Below, piece by piece: positions 1 through 7,998 of a DNA stretch of 64,000 nucleotides (positions are counted from its first letter, which is position 1; each line of letters opens with the position of its first letter). The DNA is from Blautia hominis (GTDB lineage: Bacteria > Bacillota > Clostridia > Lachnospirales > Lachnospiraceae). The notes under the pieces were generated by a model that saw nothing but the letters and a program-made list of their open reading frames with translations, had not been told where the DNA came from and ran no database searches. A program made the position numbers and the translations under genes. The stretch lies in NCBI GenBank assembly GCA_002270465.1, contig NQOF01000004.1:372001-436000 (forward strand), read 5' to 3'.

Positions 1-465
1 AAGAATCATAAGATTGAACAGATTGCTATTGAGGAATTTCCGGGGACCATGGTATGGTCGGCAGAGACTATGCTGAAGCTGAGAGAGGCCACAGACCCCA
101 TCATCGGCATCAATCTCGACCCATCTCACATGATGATCCTGGGAGCAGACCCCATTGCGGCAGCCCGTGCCCTGAAAGGCTGTATCTTCCACGTGCACGG
201 CAAAGATGCCCGCATCGAGCGGGGCCTGGCAGACAGAAACGGTATCCTGGAACCAAAGCCTGTGACAGCATCCGCTGACCGGGTATGGAATTACGTCGCT
301 GTGGGATGCGGAAAAGATCTGCAGTGGTGGAAGGAATTCTTCTCTGTTCTCAGTATGATGGGTTATCATGGGGATGTATCCCTGGAAATGGAAGATTTAA
401 CTATGTCTGTGGAGGCAGGGGTAAATACCTCGATCGATGCGCTCCGCCAGACCATCAGCCGGTAA
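1..465 (+). CDS. Sugar phosphate isomerase/epimerase (5'-truncated)
   Basis: The reading frame is open from the first base of the window, so the N-terminus lies outside; 154 codons and the stop are present. The segment resembles the C-terminal half of xylose-isomerase-like TIM barrels. It has an NLDPSHM strand (a Glu/Asp/His metal-site region), an IFHVHGKD strand and a GDVSLEMED strand near the end, each supplying typical divalent-metal ligands. The next gene, 16 bp downstream, is of the same fold, and a sugar symporter follows, so a catabolic operon is likely. The substrate cannot be told from the sequence. Confidence 0.85.
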   Translation, partial: KNHKIEQIAIEEFPGTMVWSAETMLKLREATDPIIGINLDPSHMMILGADPIAAARALKGCIFHVHGKDARIERGLADRNGILEPKPVTASADRVWNYVAVGCGKDLQWWKEFFSVLSMMGYHGDVSLEMEDLTMSVEAGVNTSIDALRQTISR

Positions 466-481
466 AACAGGAGGAATCAAC

Positions 482-1396
482 ATGAAGATAGCATTTGACG
501 TTGATGTCCTGGCAAAGCAGATGGACATCAACCGGATGGTGCATCAGGTGGCGGACTGGGGATATAAGTATATCGAACAGTCCCCCCATCCCCGCATCAA
601 TCCTTTTTACAAACATCCCCTCTTTTCAAAAGAATGTGAGGCTGAATACCGCAAAGCCCTGAGGGAGACAGGTGTGGAGATATCTTCCTTCATTGTGGTA
701 TACCGCTGGTCAGGCCCCACAGAGGAGGAGCGCCAGTTTGCAGTGCGAAACTGGAAGCGTATGATCCGGATCGCCGCAGATATGGGTGTGAGAGTCATCA
801 ACACAGAGCTGTCCGGTGACCCCAACAGGCAGGAGATCTGCAATGGTATGTGGTTCAAGTCCATGGAGGAACTGCTTCCCATAATGGAAAAAGAAGATAT
901 CCGGGTGGAGATCCAGTCTCATCCCTATGATTTCTGTGAACTGAACAATGAGACCTGTGACATGGTCAAATCCTTCCGCTCCAAACATTTGGGATATGTG
1001 TATTCTTCCCCTCACGGTTTTTTCTATGATGAGGGAAAAGGGGATGTCCGTTCCATGCTGCGCTACGCCGGAGATGAACTGACCCACGTACTTTTTGCGG
1101 ATACCTTTAACCAGACCCTGGACTGCCGTTATATTGCCAACCCTCCATGGCTGAATGGCCGGGGAAGGGCTGACGTGACCATTCATCAGCACCTGGCTAT
1201 GGGAGAGGGCGATGTGGATTTTGACGGCATTTTTGAGACCCTGCGGGAGATGGATTTTGCCAATAAGCAGCTGCGTGAAGGTGCGCCCAAGACAGGCGGA
1301 GACAACATTGCCTGTGTATCCATGTTTGGATTTCCGGAAAAAATGGAACGGCAGGCTCCGGAAGCACGTGAGAGGATAGAAAAAGAACTTCTCTGA
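482..1396 (+). CDS. IolH-like sugar phosphate isomerase/epimerase
   Basis: 304 residues, full-length TIM barrel of the AP-endonuclease-2/xylose-isomerase-like superfamily. The start is the ATG after AGGAGGAATCAAC; an earlier in-frame ATG would overlap the previous gene. The pattern YIEQSPHPR, FYKHPLF, YRWSGPTEEER, NPPWLNGRGRADVTIHQHL and the final GEGDVDFDGIF closely recalls IolH of inositol catabolism from memory of that family, but no other iol gene is visible here. It lies in a run with another isomerase and a GPH symporter. A cytoplasmic sugar or polyol isomerase or epimerase is likely; the IolH label is by resemblance. Confidence 0.82.
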   Translation: MKIAFDVDVLAKQMDINRMVHQVADWGYKYIEQSPHPRINPFYKHPLFSKECEAEYRKALRETGVEISSFIVVYRWSGPTEEERQFAVRNWKRMIRIAADMGVRVINTELSGDPNRQEICNGMWFKSMEELLPIMEKEDIRVEIQSHPYDFCELNNETCDMVKSFRSKHLGYVYSSPHGFFYDEGKGDVRSMLRYAGDELTHVLFADTFNQTLDCRYIANPPWLNGRGRADVTIHQHLAMGEGDVDFDGIFETLREMDFANKQLREGAPKTGGDNIACVSMFGFPEKMERQAPEARERIEKELL

Positions 1397-1421
1397 GAAG
1401 AGAGAGGAATGGAGAAGCGGT

Positions 1422-2819
1422 ATGAAAAATGAAAACACTACAGGAATACAGCAGTCAGGCGGGAAACTGAGCTGGGGGACACGTGTAGCTTACGGATGCG
1501 GCGATACGGCCTGCAATGTGGTTTTCGGTATGATCAGTACGCTGCTCACACTGTTTTATACGGATTACGTGGGTATCAATGCAGCAACCGTAGGATTAGT
1601 TATGCTCTTATCCCGTATTTTCGATGGTGTATCAGATGCCATAATGGGGATCATTGTGGAAAAAACCAATACCAGGTGGGGAAAATCCAGGCCCTGGCTG
1701 CTGTGGATGTGCGTACCTTTTGCAATTTCGGCAGTGTTGCTGTTTGCAGTTCCCCAGTCTAAGGTGAGCATTCAATTTTTATATATGTTTGTCACTTATA
1801 ACTTCTGCAATACAGTCTGTTATACGGCTATCAACCTTCCCTACAGCAGTCTTTCCGCTATGATGACAAGGGTTTCATCCGAGAGGGATATGCTGAGTAT
1901 CGTCAGGATGGGGCTGTCCCCCTTTGGCCGTATATTGGCTGTGACCTGTACTATGCCGGTAGTGAAACTGTTTGGAGACGATCAGGCAGCCTGGGTGAAA
2001 ACAATGGCAATGTGGGCAGCCATAGCTCTTGTGCTCCTGCTGATCTGCTTTTTCAAATGTGAGGAAAAAGTGGAGATTGAAGCAAAGAAAAACCAGAAAA
2101 AGGTTCCAGTAAAAAGTGCATTAAAAGCACTTGTATGTAACCAGTATTTTTGGGCGGTTGTGGTTTTATGGACTATGCAGAACGGAATTTACTGCATTAC
2201 CGGAACCATACTCCCATATTACTGCAAATACATATTTGGTAATGATACCTGGATGTACAGTACCCTGTATCTGACAGAGACCCTATTGATCGTAGCAGTG
2301 ACATTCTGTTGTCCTGTTCTGCTGAAAAAGTTTGGAAAGAGAAATATGTCCCTGGCCGGCATCTGGCTTGCGCTTATCGGTCAGCTTGTTTTCTTCCTGA
2401 ACCCAACCAGTTTTCCCTGGATGGTCATGAGCTGCATCGTCCGTGCGGTTGGGCTTGCGCCTTTGAATGCGGTAGTATTTGGTTTCCTTGGAGATGTGGT
2501 TGAATTTGGTCAGTGGAAGACACATATTCGACAGGAGAGCTTGATCTTTGCAGGAAGTTCCGTGGGAATGAAACTGGGAGCCGGATTGTCTTCGGCAATA
2601 ATCACAGGACTTTTATCGGCAGCCGGTTATATCAGTTCTTCCGCCGGTTCTGCCATGCAGCCCCAGTCGGCGGTGGATATGATCATTAATATCTATAAAT
2701 TCGGCCCTCTTGTTGTCTGGGTGACAGTTCTTATAACCCTGACCCTCTACAAGCTGGATAAAAAATATCCGGCTATTATGCAGGAGCTTATTGAACGTGA
2801 ATCCCGCGGAGAATTATAA
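1422..2819 (+). CDS. GPH-family sugar:cation symporter (MFS)
   Basis: 465 residues, about twelve hydrophobic segments. The N-terminal block (residues 15-75) with LSWGTRVAYGCGD, FYTDYVGI, LLSRIFDGVSDAIMG and TRWGKSRPW is the hallmark of the glycoside-pentoside-hexuronide:cation symporters (MelB/XylP/UidB type). The acidic residues in the FDGVSD stretch are the usual cation-site region. It starts 25 bp after the IolH-like gene and is presumably co-transcribed with the two isomerases, importing their sugar or polyol substrate. The substrate is not predictable. The length is normal for the family. Confidence 0.9.
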   Translation: MKNENTTGIQQSGGKLSWGTRVAYGCGDTACNVVFGMISTLLTLFYTDYVGINAATVGLVMLLSRIFDGVSDAIMGIIVEKTNTRWGKSRPWLLWMCVPFAISAVLLFAVPQSKVSIQFLYMFVTYNFCNTVCYTAINLPYSSLSAMMTRVSSERDMLSIVRMGLSPFGRILAVTCTMPVVKLFGDDQAAWVKTMAMWAAIALVLLLICFFKCEEKVEIEAKKNQKKVPVKSALKALVCNQYFWAVVVLWTMQNGIYCITGTILPYYCKYIFGNDTWMYSTLYLTETLLIVAVTFCCPVLLKKFGKRNMSLAGIWLALIGQLVFFLNPTSFPWMVMSCIVRAVGLAPLNAVVFGFLGDVVEFGQWKTHIRQESLIFAGSSVGMKLGAGLSSAIITGLLSAAGYISSSAGSAMQPQSAVDMIINIYKFGPLVVWVTVLITLTLYKLDKKYPAIMQELIERESRGEL

Positions 2820-2931
2820 TAATACGACAAATATATGGGAACCATAAAGAATATGGATAACAGGAATGCCATAACATCGGCAGCGCATATGCCGGATTTG
2901 TTTATGGGATTATAAGTCAGGAGGGATTTCG

Positions 2932-3030
2932 ATGCAGGAAAAGACCATCATCACGATCAGCCGCCAGTACGGAAGTGATCCTTGGTTATATCGAAAAGAG
3001 AGACCCGAAATGACGGGATATATAAGAGCC
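2932..3030 (+). pseudogene. Remnant of a cytidylate-kinase-like gene (5' end only)
   Basis: A good ribosome site (AGGAGG) precedes an ATG whose first codons read MQEKTIITISRQYGS. This is the N-terminus of the AAA_26/cytidylate-kinase-like family, which normally continues GGREI and a full P-loop kinase of about 200 residues. After about 13 codons similarity stops, and a rho-independent terminator begins about 50 bases on. The frame stays open to 3102 only by chance. This looks like an internal deletion that joined the start of the gene to its own terminator region. Confidence 0.6.
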
Positions 3031-3073
3031 GGAGGACAGAGCAATGGAAAATTGCCCTGTCCTCCGGTTTTTC
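3029..3073 (+). terminator. Rho-independent terminator
   Basis: The stem CCGGAGGACAG pairs with CTGTCCTCCGG, with further AGCAAT/ATTGCC pairing toward a small loop, followed by TTTTTC. It closes the truncated kinase-like gene. Confidence 0.8.
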
Positions 3074-3075
3074 TC

Positions 3076-3103
3076 TTGTGCTTCCGGGCAGGCGTGCTAT
3101 AAT
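3076..3103 (+). promoter_or_regulatory. Sigma-A-type promoter for the HsmA-like gene
   Basis: TTGTGC, 16-bp spacer, then TATAAT (3098-3103), about 100 bp before the HsmA-like start. The perfect -10 box makes this the best candidate in the gap. Confidence 0.55.
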
Positions 3104-3205
3104 AGGGTAATGCTTGTAATTGTGCAGCATTTTCTGCCCTGCCGGGCGGCTGCTGCAGGACACGGGATAGCTGGCAATATATAAAAATAAAGGGGGCATA
3201 TTTCT

Positions 3206-3595
3206 ATGGACATGAAACTGATCATGGCTATAATAACCATTACACTGGCGCTTGTTTTCTATACCATAGGTGTTTTCTCAGAGCGAAGGGCGCATACCCT
3301 GAAAAAGCAGCATGTTTTCATTTTCTGGCTTGGCCTTGTTTTTGACACCACCGGTACTACGATCATGAGCTTTATCACAAAAGAAGGCGGCGGGGCACAG
3401 AACGGCATGGGTCTTCACGGCATAACAGGTGCGCTGGCCATTGTTCTGATGCTTTTTCACGCATTATGGGCAACTCTTGTGCTTGTGAAGAAAGATAAGA
3501 AGAAACAGGAAAGCTTTCACAAATTCAGTATTTTTGTCTGGCTTGTCTGGCTGGTACCTTATATTCTGGGCATGGTAATAGGTATGAGCCACTGA
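3206..3595 (+). CDS. HsmA/TIGR03987-type small membrane protein
   Basis: 129 residues with four predicted transmembrane segments: residues 4-21, about 32-52, about 67-89 and about 107-126. Conserved-looking stretches are FYTIGVFSERR, FWLGLVFDTTGTTIMSF, GLHGITGALAIVLMLFHALWA and the final GMVIGMSH, which match my memory of the HsmA (TIGR03987) family. The function is poorly known. The His, Glu and Asp residues buried in the helices could bind a cofactor, but that is speculative. It is monocistronic: its own promoter lies upstream and a perfect palindrome follows 1 bp after the stop. Confidence 0.75.
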   Translation: MDMKLIMAIITITLALVFYTIGVFSERRAHTLKKQHVFIFWLGLVFDTTGTTIMSFITKEGGGAQNGMGLHGITGALAIVLMLFHALWATLVLVKKDKKKQESFHKFSIFVWLVWLVPYILGMVIGMSH

Positions 3596-3596
3596 C

Positions 3597-3625
3597 GTAA
3601 CAGTTCAGCTTGTCTGAACTGTTAC
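3597..3625 (+). repeat. GTAACAGTTCAG palindrome (dispersed repeat, terminator-like)
   Basis: Perfect 12-bp inverted repeat (GTAACAGTTCAG / CTGAACTGTTAC) with a 5-nt loop, directly after the HsmA-like stop codon. It is the simplest member of the palindrome family found at several other gene ends in the window. It lacks a long T-run, so terminator activity is inferred. Confidence 0.75.
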
Positions 3626-3654
3626 CCACTGACCGTAAAGACAAAATTTCCGGC

Positions 3655-3683
3655 TTTACAAAAAACAGGAAATGTGCTAGCAT
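3655..3683 (+). promoter_or_regulatory. Promoter of the metG T-box transcript
   Basis: TTTACA, 17-bp spacer, TAGCAT, placed so that transcription would begin at about 3690, just before the T-box stem I. Confidence 0.55.
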
Positions 3684-3689
3684 GAAATT

Positions 3690-3981
3690 TATAGTGGAAA
3701 CACGAGGACGGAGAGAGTATGTACAGATTTTCTTTTACAGAGAAGTTCCGGGTGCTGAGAGGAACAAAGAGGACTGTGCGGAAGATGGCTCCTGAGAGGC
3801 GCACCGAACTGTAACCTGACATAAGCGGCAGGGGCAGCAAGGCTGCGACAGGTTCCGCCTGTTACAGCGGGAAGGTATGTAGGTACCTGATGAGGTCTGT
3901 GCTGTGAGGCGCGGATAAAAAGAAGTGGTAACACGGGTTAGGATGCTCGTCTTCTCATAATGAGGGGACGGGTGTTTTTTT
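3690..3981 (+). promoter_or_regulatory. T-box riboswitch (tRNA-Met sensing) of metG
   Basis: The leader has T-box landmarks in order. A GAGAGAGTA start is followed by the apical stem I hairpin GTTCC..GGAAC. On its 3' side GGAAG-ATG-GCTCC places ATG (3785-3787) where specifier codons sit, matching methionine. The T-box core AAGTGGTAACACGGG is at 3924-3938, then a terminator (CGTCTTCTCA / TGAGGGGACG, 3949-3971) with a seven-T run. Known T-boxes act by uncharged tRNA stabilising the antiterminator. The match of specifier and downstream gene (methionyl-tRNA synthetase) supports the call. Confidence 0.9.
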
Positions 3982-4009
3982 GTTCCACAAGAAAGTAAAG
4001 GAGATACAA

Positions 4010-5980
4010 ATGGACAGGAAAAAATATTATATCACCACAGCGATTGCCTACACTTCAGGCAAACCGCACATTGGCAACACTTATGAAGCAGTGCTGGCTG
4101 ACAGTATCGCCAGATTTAAAAGACAGCAGGGTTATGACGTGTTCTTCCAGACAGGAACAGATGAGCACGGTCAGAAGATCGAGATGAAGGCAGAGGAAGC
4201 CGGTGTGACCTGCAAGGAATTTGTAGACCGGGTATCAGGGGAAATTAAAAATATCTGGGATATGATGAACACCTCCTATGACAAGTTCATCCGCACCACA
4301 GATGATCATCATGAAAAACAGGTACAGAAGATCTTCAAAAAACTGTACGACCAGGGTGACATCTACAAGGGGCATTATGAGGGGATGTACTGTACTCCCT
4401 GTGAATCCTTTTTCACAGAGTCCCAGCTTGTGGACGGCAAATGTCCGGACTGCGGACGCCCTGTAACTCCGGCCAAAGAGGAGGCATATTTCTTTAAGAT
4501 GAGCAAATATGCAAAGCGCCTGATTGACCACATCAATGAACATCCGGAATTTATCCAGCCGGTTTCCAGAAAAAATGAGATGATGAACAATTTCCTGCTT
4601 CCGGGACTCCAGGACCTGTGTGTGTCCAGGACCTCATTTAAATGGGGAATCCCGGTTGATTTTGACCCGAAACACGTGGTGTATGTGTGGCTGGATGCCC
4701 TGACAAACTACATTACCGGAATCGGATACGACTGTGACGGGGAGAGTACAGAGCAGTTTAAGAAAGACTGGCCTGCAGATCTGCACTTGATCGGTAAAGA
4801 CATTATCCGTTTCCATACTATTTACTGGCCCATTTTCCTGATGGCCCTTGATCTGCCCCTTCCGAAACAGGTATTCGGACATCCCTGGCTCTTACAGGGG
4901 GACGGCAAGATGAGCAAATCCAAAGGGAATGTCATCTATGCAGACCAGCTTGTAGACTTTTTCGGGGTAGATGCTGTGCGTTACTTCGTGCTGCATGAAA
5001 TGCCCTTTGAGAATGATGGTGTCATTACCTGGGAACTGATGGTGGAGCGCTTGAATTCCGAGTTGGCCAACACCCTTGGAAATCTGGTAAACCGTACGAT
5101 CTCCATGTCCAACAAATATTTTGACGGCATTGTGACCGGTACGGGTGTGACCGAGCCGGTTGACCAGGACTTAAAGGCAGTTGTCCTTGGAACAAAGAAA
5201 AAAGTGGAGGACAAAATGGAAGAGCTTCGTGTGGCGGACGCCATCACGGAAATATTCTCCCTGTTCAAACGCTGCAACAAATATATAGATGAGACAATGC
5301 CGTGGGCACTTGCAAAAGACGAGAGCAAGAAAGACCGTCTGGCAGAGGTGCTTTACAATCTGGTTGAGGGCATCTGTATGGGTGCATCCCTGCTGGAATC
5401 CTTTATGCCGGAGACCACAGAGAAAATCTTGTCCCAGTTAAATGCGGCAAAGAGGTCCTATGAGGAACTGGATCACTTCGGTTTATATCCGTCAGGCAGC
5501 AAAGTGACAGAGAAGCCGGAAATTCTCTTTGCACGTCTTGATGTGAAAGAAATCATAGAAAAAGTTGAAGCTATGCGTGCAGCCGAGGCGGCAGATAACG
5601 CACCGGAAGAAGAGAATAAGGAAGAGGAGCCTGTTGTGGATATAGAGGCTAAACCGGAAGTGACATTTGATGATTTTATGAAAATGCAGTTCCAGGTGGG
5701 TGAGATCATTTCCTGCGAGGAAGTGAAAAAATCCAAAAAACTTCTTTGCTCCCAGGTGAAGATTGGAAGTCAGGTAAAACAGATCGTCTCCGGTATCAAG
5801 GCAAGCTACAGGCCGGAAGATATGGTAGGCAAAAAAGTAATGGTCCTGGTGAATCTAAAGCCTGCAAAACTGGCAGGGATCTTATCTGAAGGAATGATCT
5901 TGTGTGCAGAGGGGCTGGACGGAGAACTGGCTCTTATGACACCGGATAAGGATATGCCGGCGGGTGCCGAGATTTGTTAA
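4010..5980 (+). CDS. metG: Methionine--tRNA ligase
   Basis: 656 residues, class I synthetase charging tRNA-Met in the cytoplasm. The start is the ATG behind AAAGGAG; an upstream in-frame ATG lies in the terminator T-run. Signature sequences: PHIGN (H20-N23, HIGH motif), a single zinc knuckle C128-x2-C131 / C145-x2-C148, and KMSKS at 300-304. The anticodon-binding helical domain follows, then an acidic linker (about 525-550) and a C-terminal Trbp111/EMAP-like tRNA-binding domain (from about residue 555). This is the long homodimeric form. It is controlled by the T-box directly upstream. Confidence 0.97.
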   Translation: MDRKKYYITTAIAYTSGKPHIGNTYEAVLADSIARFKRQQGYDVFFQTGTDEHGQKIEMKAEEAGVTCKEFVDRVSGEIKNIWDMMNTSYDKFIRTTDDHHEKQVQKIFKKLYDQGDIYKGHYEGMYCTPCESFFTESQLVDGKCPDCGRPVTPAKEEAYFFKMSKYAKRLIDHINEHPEFIQPVSRKNEMMNNFLLPGLQDLCVSRTSFKWGIPVDFDPKHVVYVWLDALTNYITGIGYDCDGESTEQFKKDWPADLHLIGKDIIRFHTIYWPIFLMALDLPLPKQVFGHPWLLQGDGKMSKSKGNVIYADQLVDFFGVDAVRYFVLHEMPFENDGVITWELMVERLNSELANTLGNLVNRTISMSNKYFDGIVTGTGVTEPVDQDLKAVVLGTKKKVEDKMEELRVADAITEIFSLFKRCNKYIDETMPWALAKDESKKDRLAEVLYNLVEGICMGASLLESFMPETTEKILSQLNAAKRSYEELDHFGLYPSGSKVTEKPEILFARLDVKEIIEKVEAMRAAEAADNAPEEENKEEEPVVDIEAKPEVTFDDFMKMQFQVGEIISCEEVKKSKKLLCSQVKIGSQVKQIVSGIKASYRPEDMVGKKVMVLVNLKPAKLAGILSEGMILCAEGLDGELALMTPDKDMPAGAEIC

Positions 5981-5996
5981 GCGGAAAATAAAGAGA

Positions 5997-6047
5997 AAAT
6001 GCCGCGGGGATGTGCTGCATCATGGCACATTTCCCGCGGCATTTATT
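5997..6047. terminator. Bidirectional terminator between metG and the DUF2284 gene
   Basis: The long stem AAATGCCGCGGG..GTGC pairs with GCAC..CCCGCGGCATTT. T-rich sequence follows on the plus strand and A-rich sequence flanks the left arm, so it can serve both converging genes. Confidence 0.85.
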
Positions 6048-6548
6048 TTACTCAACAAGCAGTAGTCCAAAATGATTTTGCACTTGTCCCTTTTCACGTA
6101 AAGTATGAATTTCAATTCCATTATTACGAACAGTTCCGAAAACATCTATTCCGCAAGCCTCCATAGCGGGGACCGTCTTATCCGGGAAATTGCAGTTGTT
6201 TGGGTTGCATTTCTGGCATTTTTTACATGGTCCGCTGCCAAAAGCGATGACCTTGTAGTAATCATCTAAAAACAATTCTCTTGCCACTTTAACAGCCAGC
6301 GGCGTTACTATGCTCATCTCATGACAACGAAATAAGATTCCGTATTGAAAGCAGTTTATCATCTCTTGTGTCTCATTCCATGTTGGACAATTTGGCGGAC
6401 AACAATGACTTTTGCCGTAGGTATTACATCCATACTTACAACGATAAATCGTCCATGCCGCTGTTTGTATGGTATCTGTTTTAATCGTTAAAGTTAGATC
6501 TGCACCACCTTCCTTTAAGAGGGCAAAGTATTTATCCATATTATCCAT
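6048..6548 (-). CDS. DUF2284 family metal-binding protein
   Basis: 166 residues. It is Cys-rich: CKYGCNTYGKSHCCPPNCPTW (about 36-56) and CKKCQKCNPNNCNFP (about 109-123) are the two clusters typical of DUF2284, a predicted metal- or Fe-S-binding family of unknown role. The start was set at the ATG preceded by AGGGGA with 7-nt spacing; a longer frame 17 codons upstream has no ribosome site. It is monocistronic and convergent with metG. No partner gene nearby suggests a pathway. Confidence 0.8.
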   Translation of the reverse strand: MDNMDKYFALLKEGGADLTLTIKTDTIQTAAWTIYRCKYGCNTYGKSHCCPPNCPTWNETQEMINCFQYGILFRCHEMSIVTPLAVKVARELFLDDYYKVIAFGSGPCKKCQKCNPNNCNFPDKTVPAMEACGIDVFGTVRNNGIEIHTLREKGQVQNHFGLLLVE

Positions 6549-6787
6549 AATGTATTCCCCTATTAAATCTGCATTTATATTATTGTACCAATTGGCCAAA
6601 GTGCGTCTGCATAACTTTTTTTTGCTCCGAATCTGTTGTTTCTTTAAAGAATTATAACATGAGGGTAAAGAGCATGTCTATAAATGCAGGCAGCAGATTA
6701 AAGTCTTTATTTTCAGTAAATATTACAGAAAATACCGACATATTTTTGTGTAATAGGTAGGAATTAGATATAATGCACAAAAAGATA

Positions 6788-6816
6788 TTGACGTGGAACG
6801 ATACACATGATAGGAT
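6788..6816 (+). promoter_or_regulatory. Autoregulated promoter of the lacI-type gene with embedded operator
   Basis: TTGACG (6788-6793), 17-bp spacer, TAGGAT (6811-6816). The spacer carries CGTGGAACGATACACA (6792-6807), a pseudo-palindrome centred on CG like LacI-family operators and nearly identical to two sites before the GH4 gene. Repressor bound here would block RNA polymerase, so autoregulation is inferred. Confidence 0.75.
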
Positions 6817-6841
6817 TGTACATGAAAAGAGGAGATACAAT

Positions 6842-7852
6842 ATGGTGACAATATATGATGTGGCAAAGAGAGCAGGTGTGTCAAAGACACTGGTATCCAG
6901 GGTCCTTAACAACCAGTCAGGTGTAAGCCCGGAGTCAAGGAGCCGCATTCGGGAGGCCATGAAAGAGCTTCATTACAAGCCAAATACACTGGCCAGGTCC
7001 CTGGTACTGCAGAGGACAAATGTTGTGGGGGTTATCCTGGACTCGTTGACAGAACAGTATTTCTTTGATGTGATCAAAGGGGTGGAAGATACCGTGAAAG
7101 AAAACCATTTCCGTGTTATCTTCTGCAGTGGGAGAAATGACAGAGGAGAGAAGGAAAACTATATAGATTTTTTCAGCAACGGGGCCACAGACGGAGCTAT
7201 CATCTATGGAAGTGATCTGGATGATGCGGACCTGATCCGCAAACGCGCCGAGATGGAATTTCCTTTTGTAGTAGTGGAGAATGAGGTGGAGGACGCCAAT
7301 GTAAACAACGTCCTGGTGGACAATACTTATGGCTCCAAGCTGGCTGTTGACCATTTAGTGGAAAAGGGATGCAGACGCATTATGCATGTCACAGGCGCTA
7401 AAGGAACAAAAGCGGGGCTGCGCAGATGGCAGGGATATCTGGCAGCCATGGAGCAGCAGGGCCTGGCACAATACATATCCGTTGTGGAGTGCGAGGAGTT
7501 TGGTGTTGACCAGGGCTATGATGCTGTGAAGAACTGGCTTATGGGGCATGGCAGGGAGGAACTGCCGGATGCCATATACTTTGGTGCGGACAATACAGCC
7601 TTTGGAGGCATGATAGCGCTTGAGGAGGCAGGGATCCGCATACCGGAAGGGATTAAGATTGTAGGGTTTGATGATGACAAGCCCTGGGGTGTGGAGAAGA
7701 GACTGAAGAAGCTGACAACGATCCGCCAGCCCTTGTATGAGGTGGGCGCAAAAGCAGTGCAGGTGCTTCTCGGGCAGATACAGAACCCGGAGACACCGAG
7801 ACAGAAGATCATCATAAAACCGGAACTGGTCATCCGTGAGACAACAGAATGA
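6842..7852 (+). CDS. LacI family transcriptional regulator
   Basis: 336 residues. The N-terminal helix-turn-helix VTIYDVAKRAGVSKTLVSRVLN (residues 2-23) is followed by the hinge helix (YKPNTLARSL) and a periplasmic-binding-like effector domain. That domain includes GVILDSL, GAIIYGS, VDNTYGSKLAVDHLVEKG and PDAIYFGADNTAFGGMIALEEAGIRIPEG. The start is the ATG after AGAGGAGATACAAT. Copies of one operator occur in its own promoter and twice before the GH4 gene, so it probably represses itself and the downstream sugar operon. The effector is unknown, plausibly a phosphorylated disaccharide or hexosamine. Confidence 0.92.
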   Translation: MVTIYDVAKRAGVSKTLVSRVLNNQSGVSPESRSRIREAMKELHYKPNTLARSLVLQRTNVVGVILDSLTEQYFFDVIKGVEDTVKENHFRVIFCSGRNDRGEKENYIDFFSNGATDGAIIYGSDLDDADLIRKRAEMEFPFVVVENEVEDANVNNVLVDNTYGSKLAVDHLVEKGCRRIMHVTGAKGTKAGLRRWQGYLAAMEQQGLAQYISVVECEEFGVDQGYDAVKNWLMGHGREELPDAIYFGADNTAFGGMIALEEAGIRIPEGIKIVGFDDDKPWGVEKRLKKLTTIRQPLYEVGAKAVQVLLGQIQNPETPRQKIIIKPELVIRETTE

Positions 7853-7899
7853 ATGATTAGGACAACAAGGAATATTCCTTGTTTGTTCTTTCAGATAAA

Positions 7900-7915
7900 T
7901 GTGGAACGATACACA
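7900..7915 (+). promoter_or_regulatory. LacI-type operator O2
   Basis: TGTGGAACGATACACA, identical over 15 of 16 bases to the operator inside the repressor's own promoter. It lies about 100 bp before the GH4 start. No clear -35/-10 pair could be placed beside it. Confidence 0.75.
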
Positions 7916-7960
7916 ACAGAAACAGGCACATGTGAAGGATGTGTTTTTTCTATCGGGAAA

Positions 7961-7976
7961 TGTGGAGCGCTACACA
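7961..7976 (+). promoter_or_regulatory. LacI-type operator O3
   Basis: TGTGGAGCGCTACACA, a nearly perfect palindrome, 61 bp (about six helical turns) after O2 and 23 bp before the GH4 start. The spacing would suit looping by a tetramer or two cooperating dimers. Confidence 0.75.
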
Positions 7977-7998
7977 AACAATAAAGGAGGTCAATCAT

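Noticed and set aside
3610-3840. Short open frames on both strands in the T-box leader
   Set aside because: The sequence is explained by the riboswitch; the small frames lack ribosome sites and similarity.
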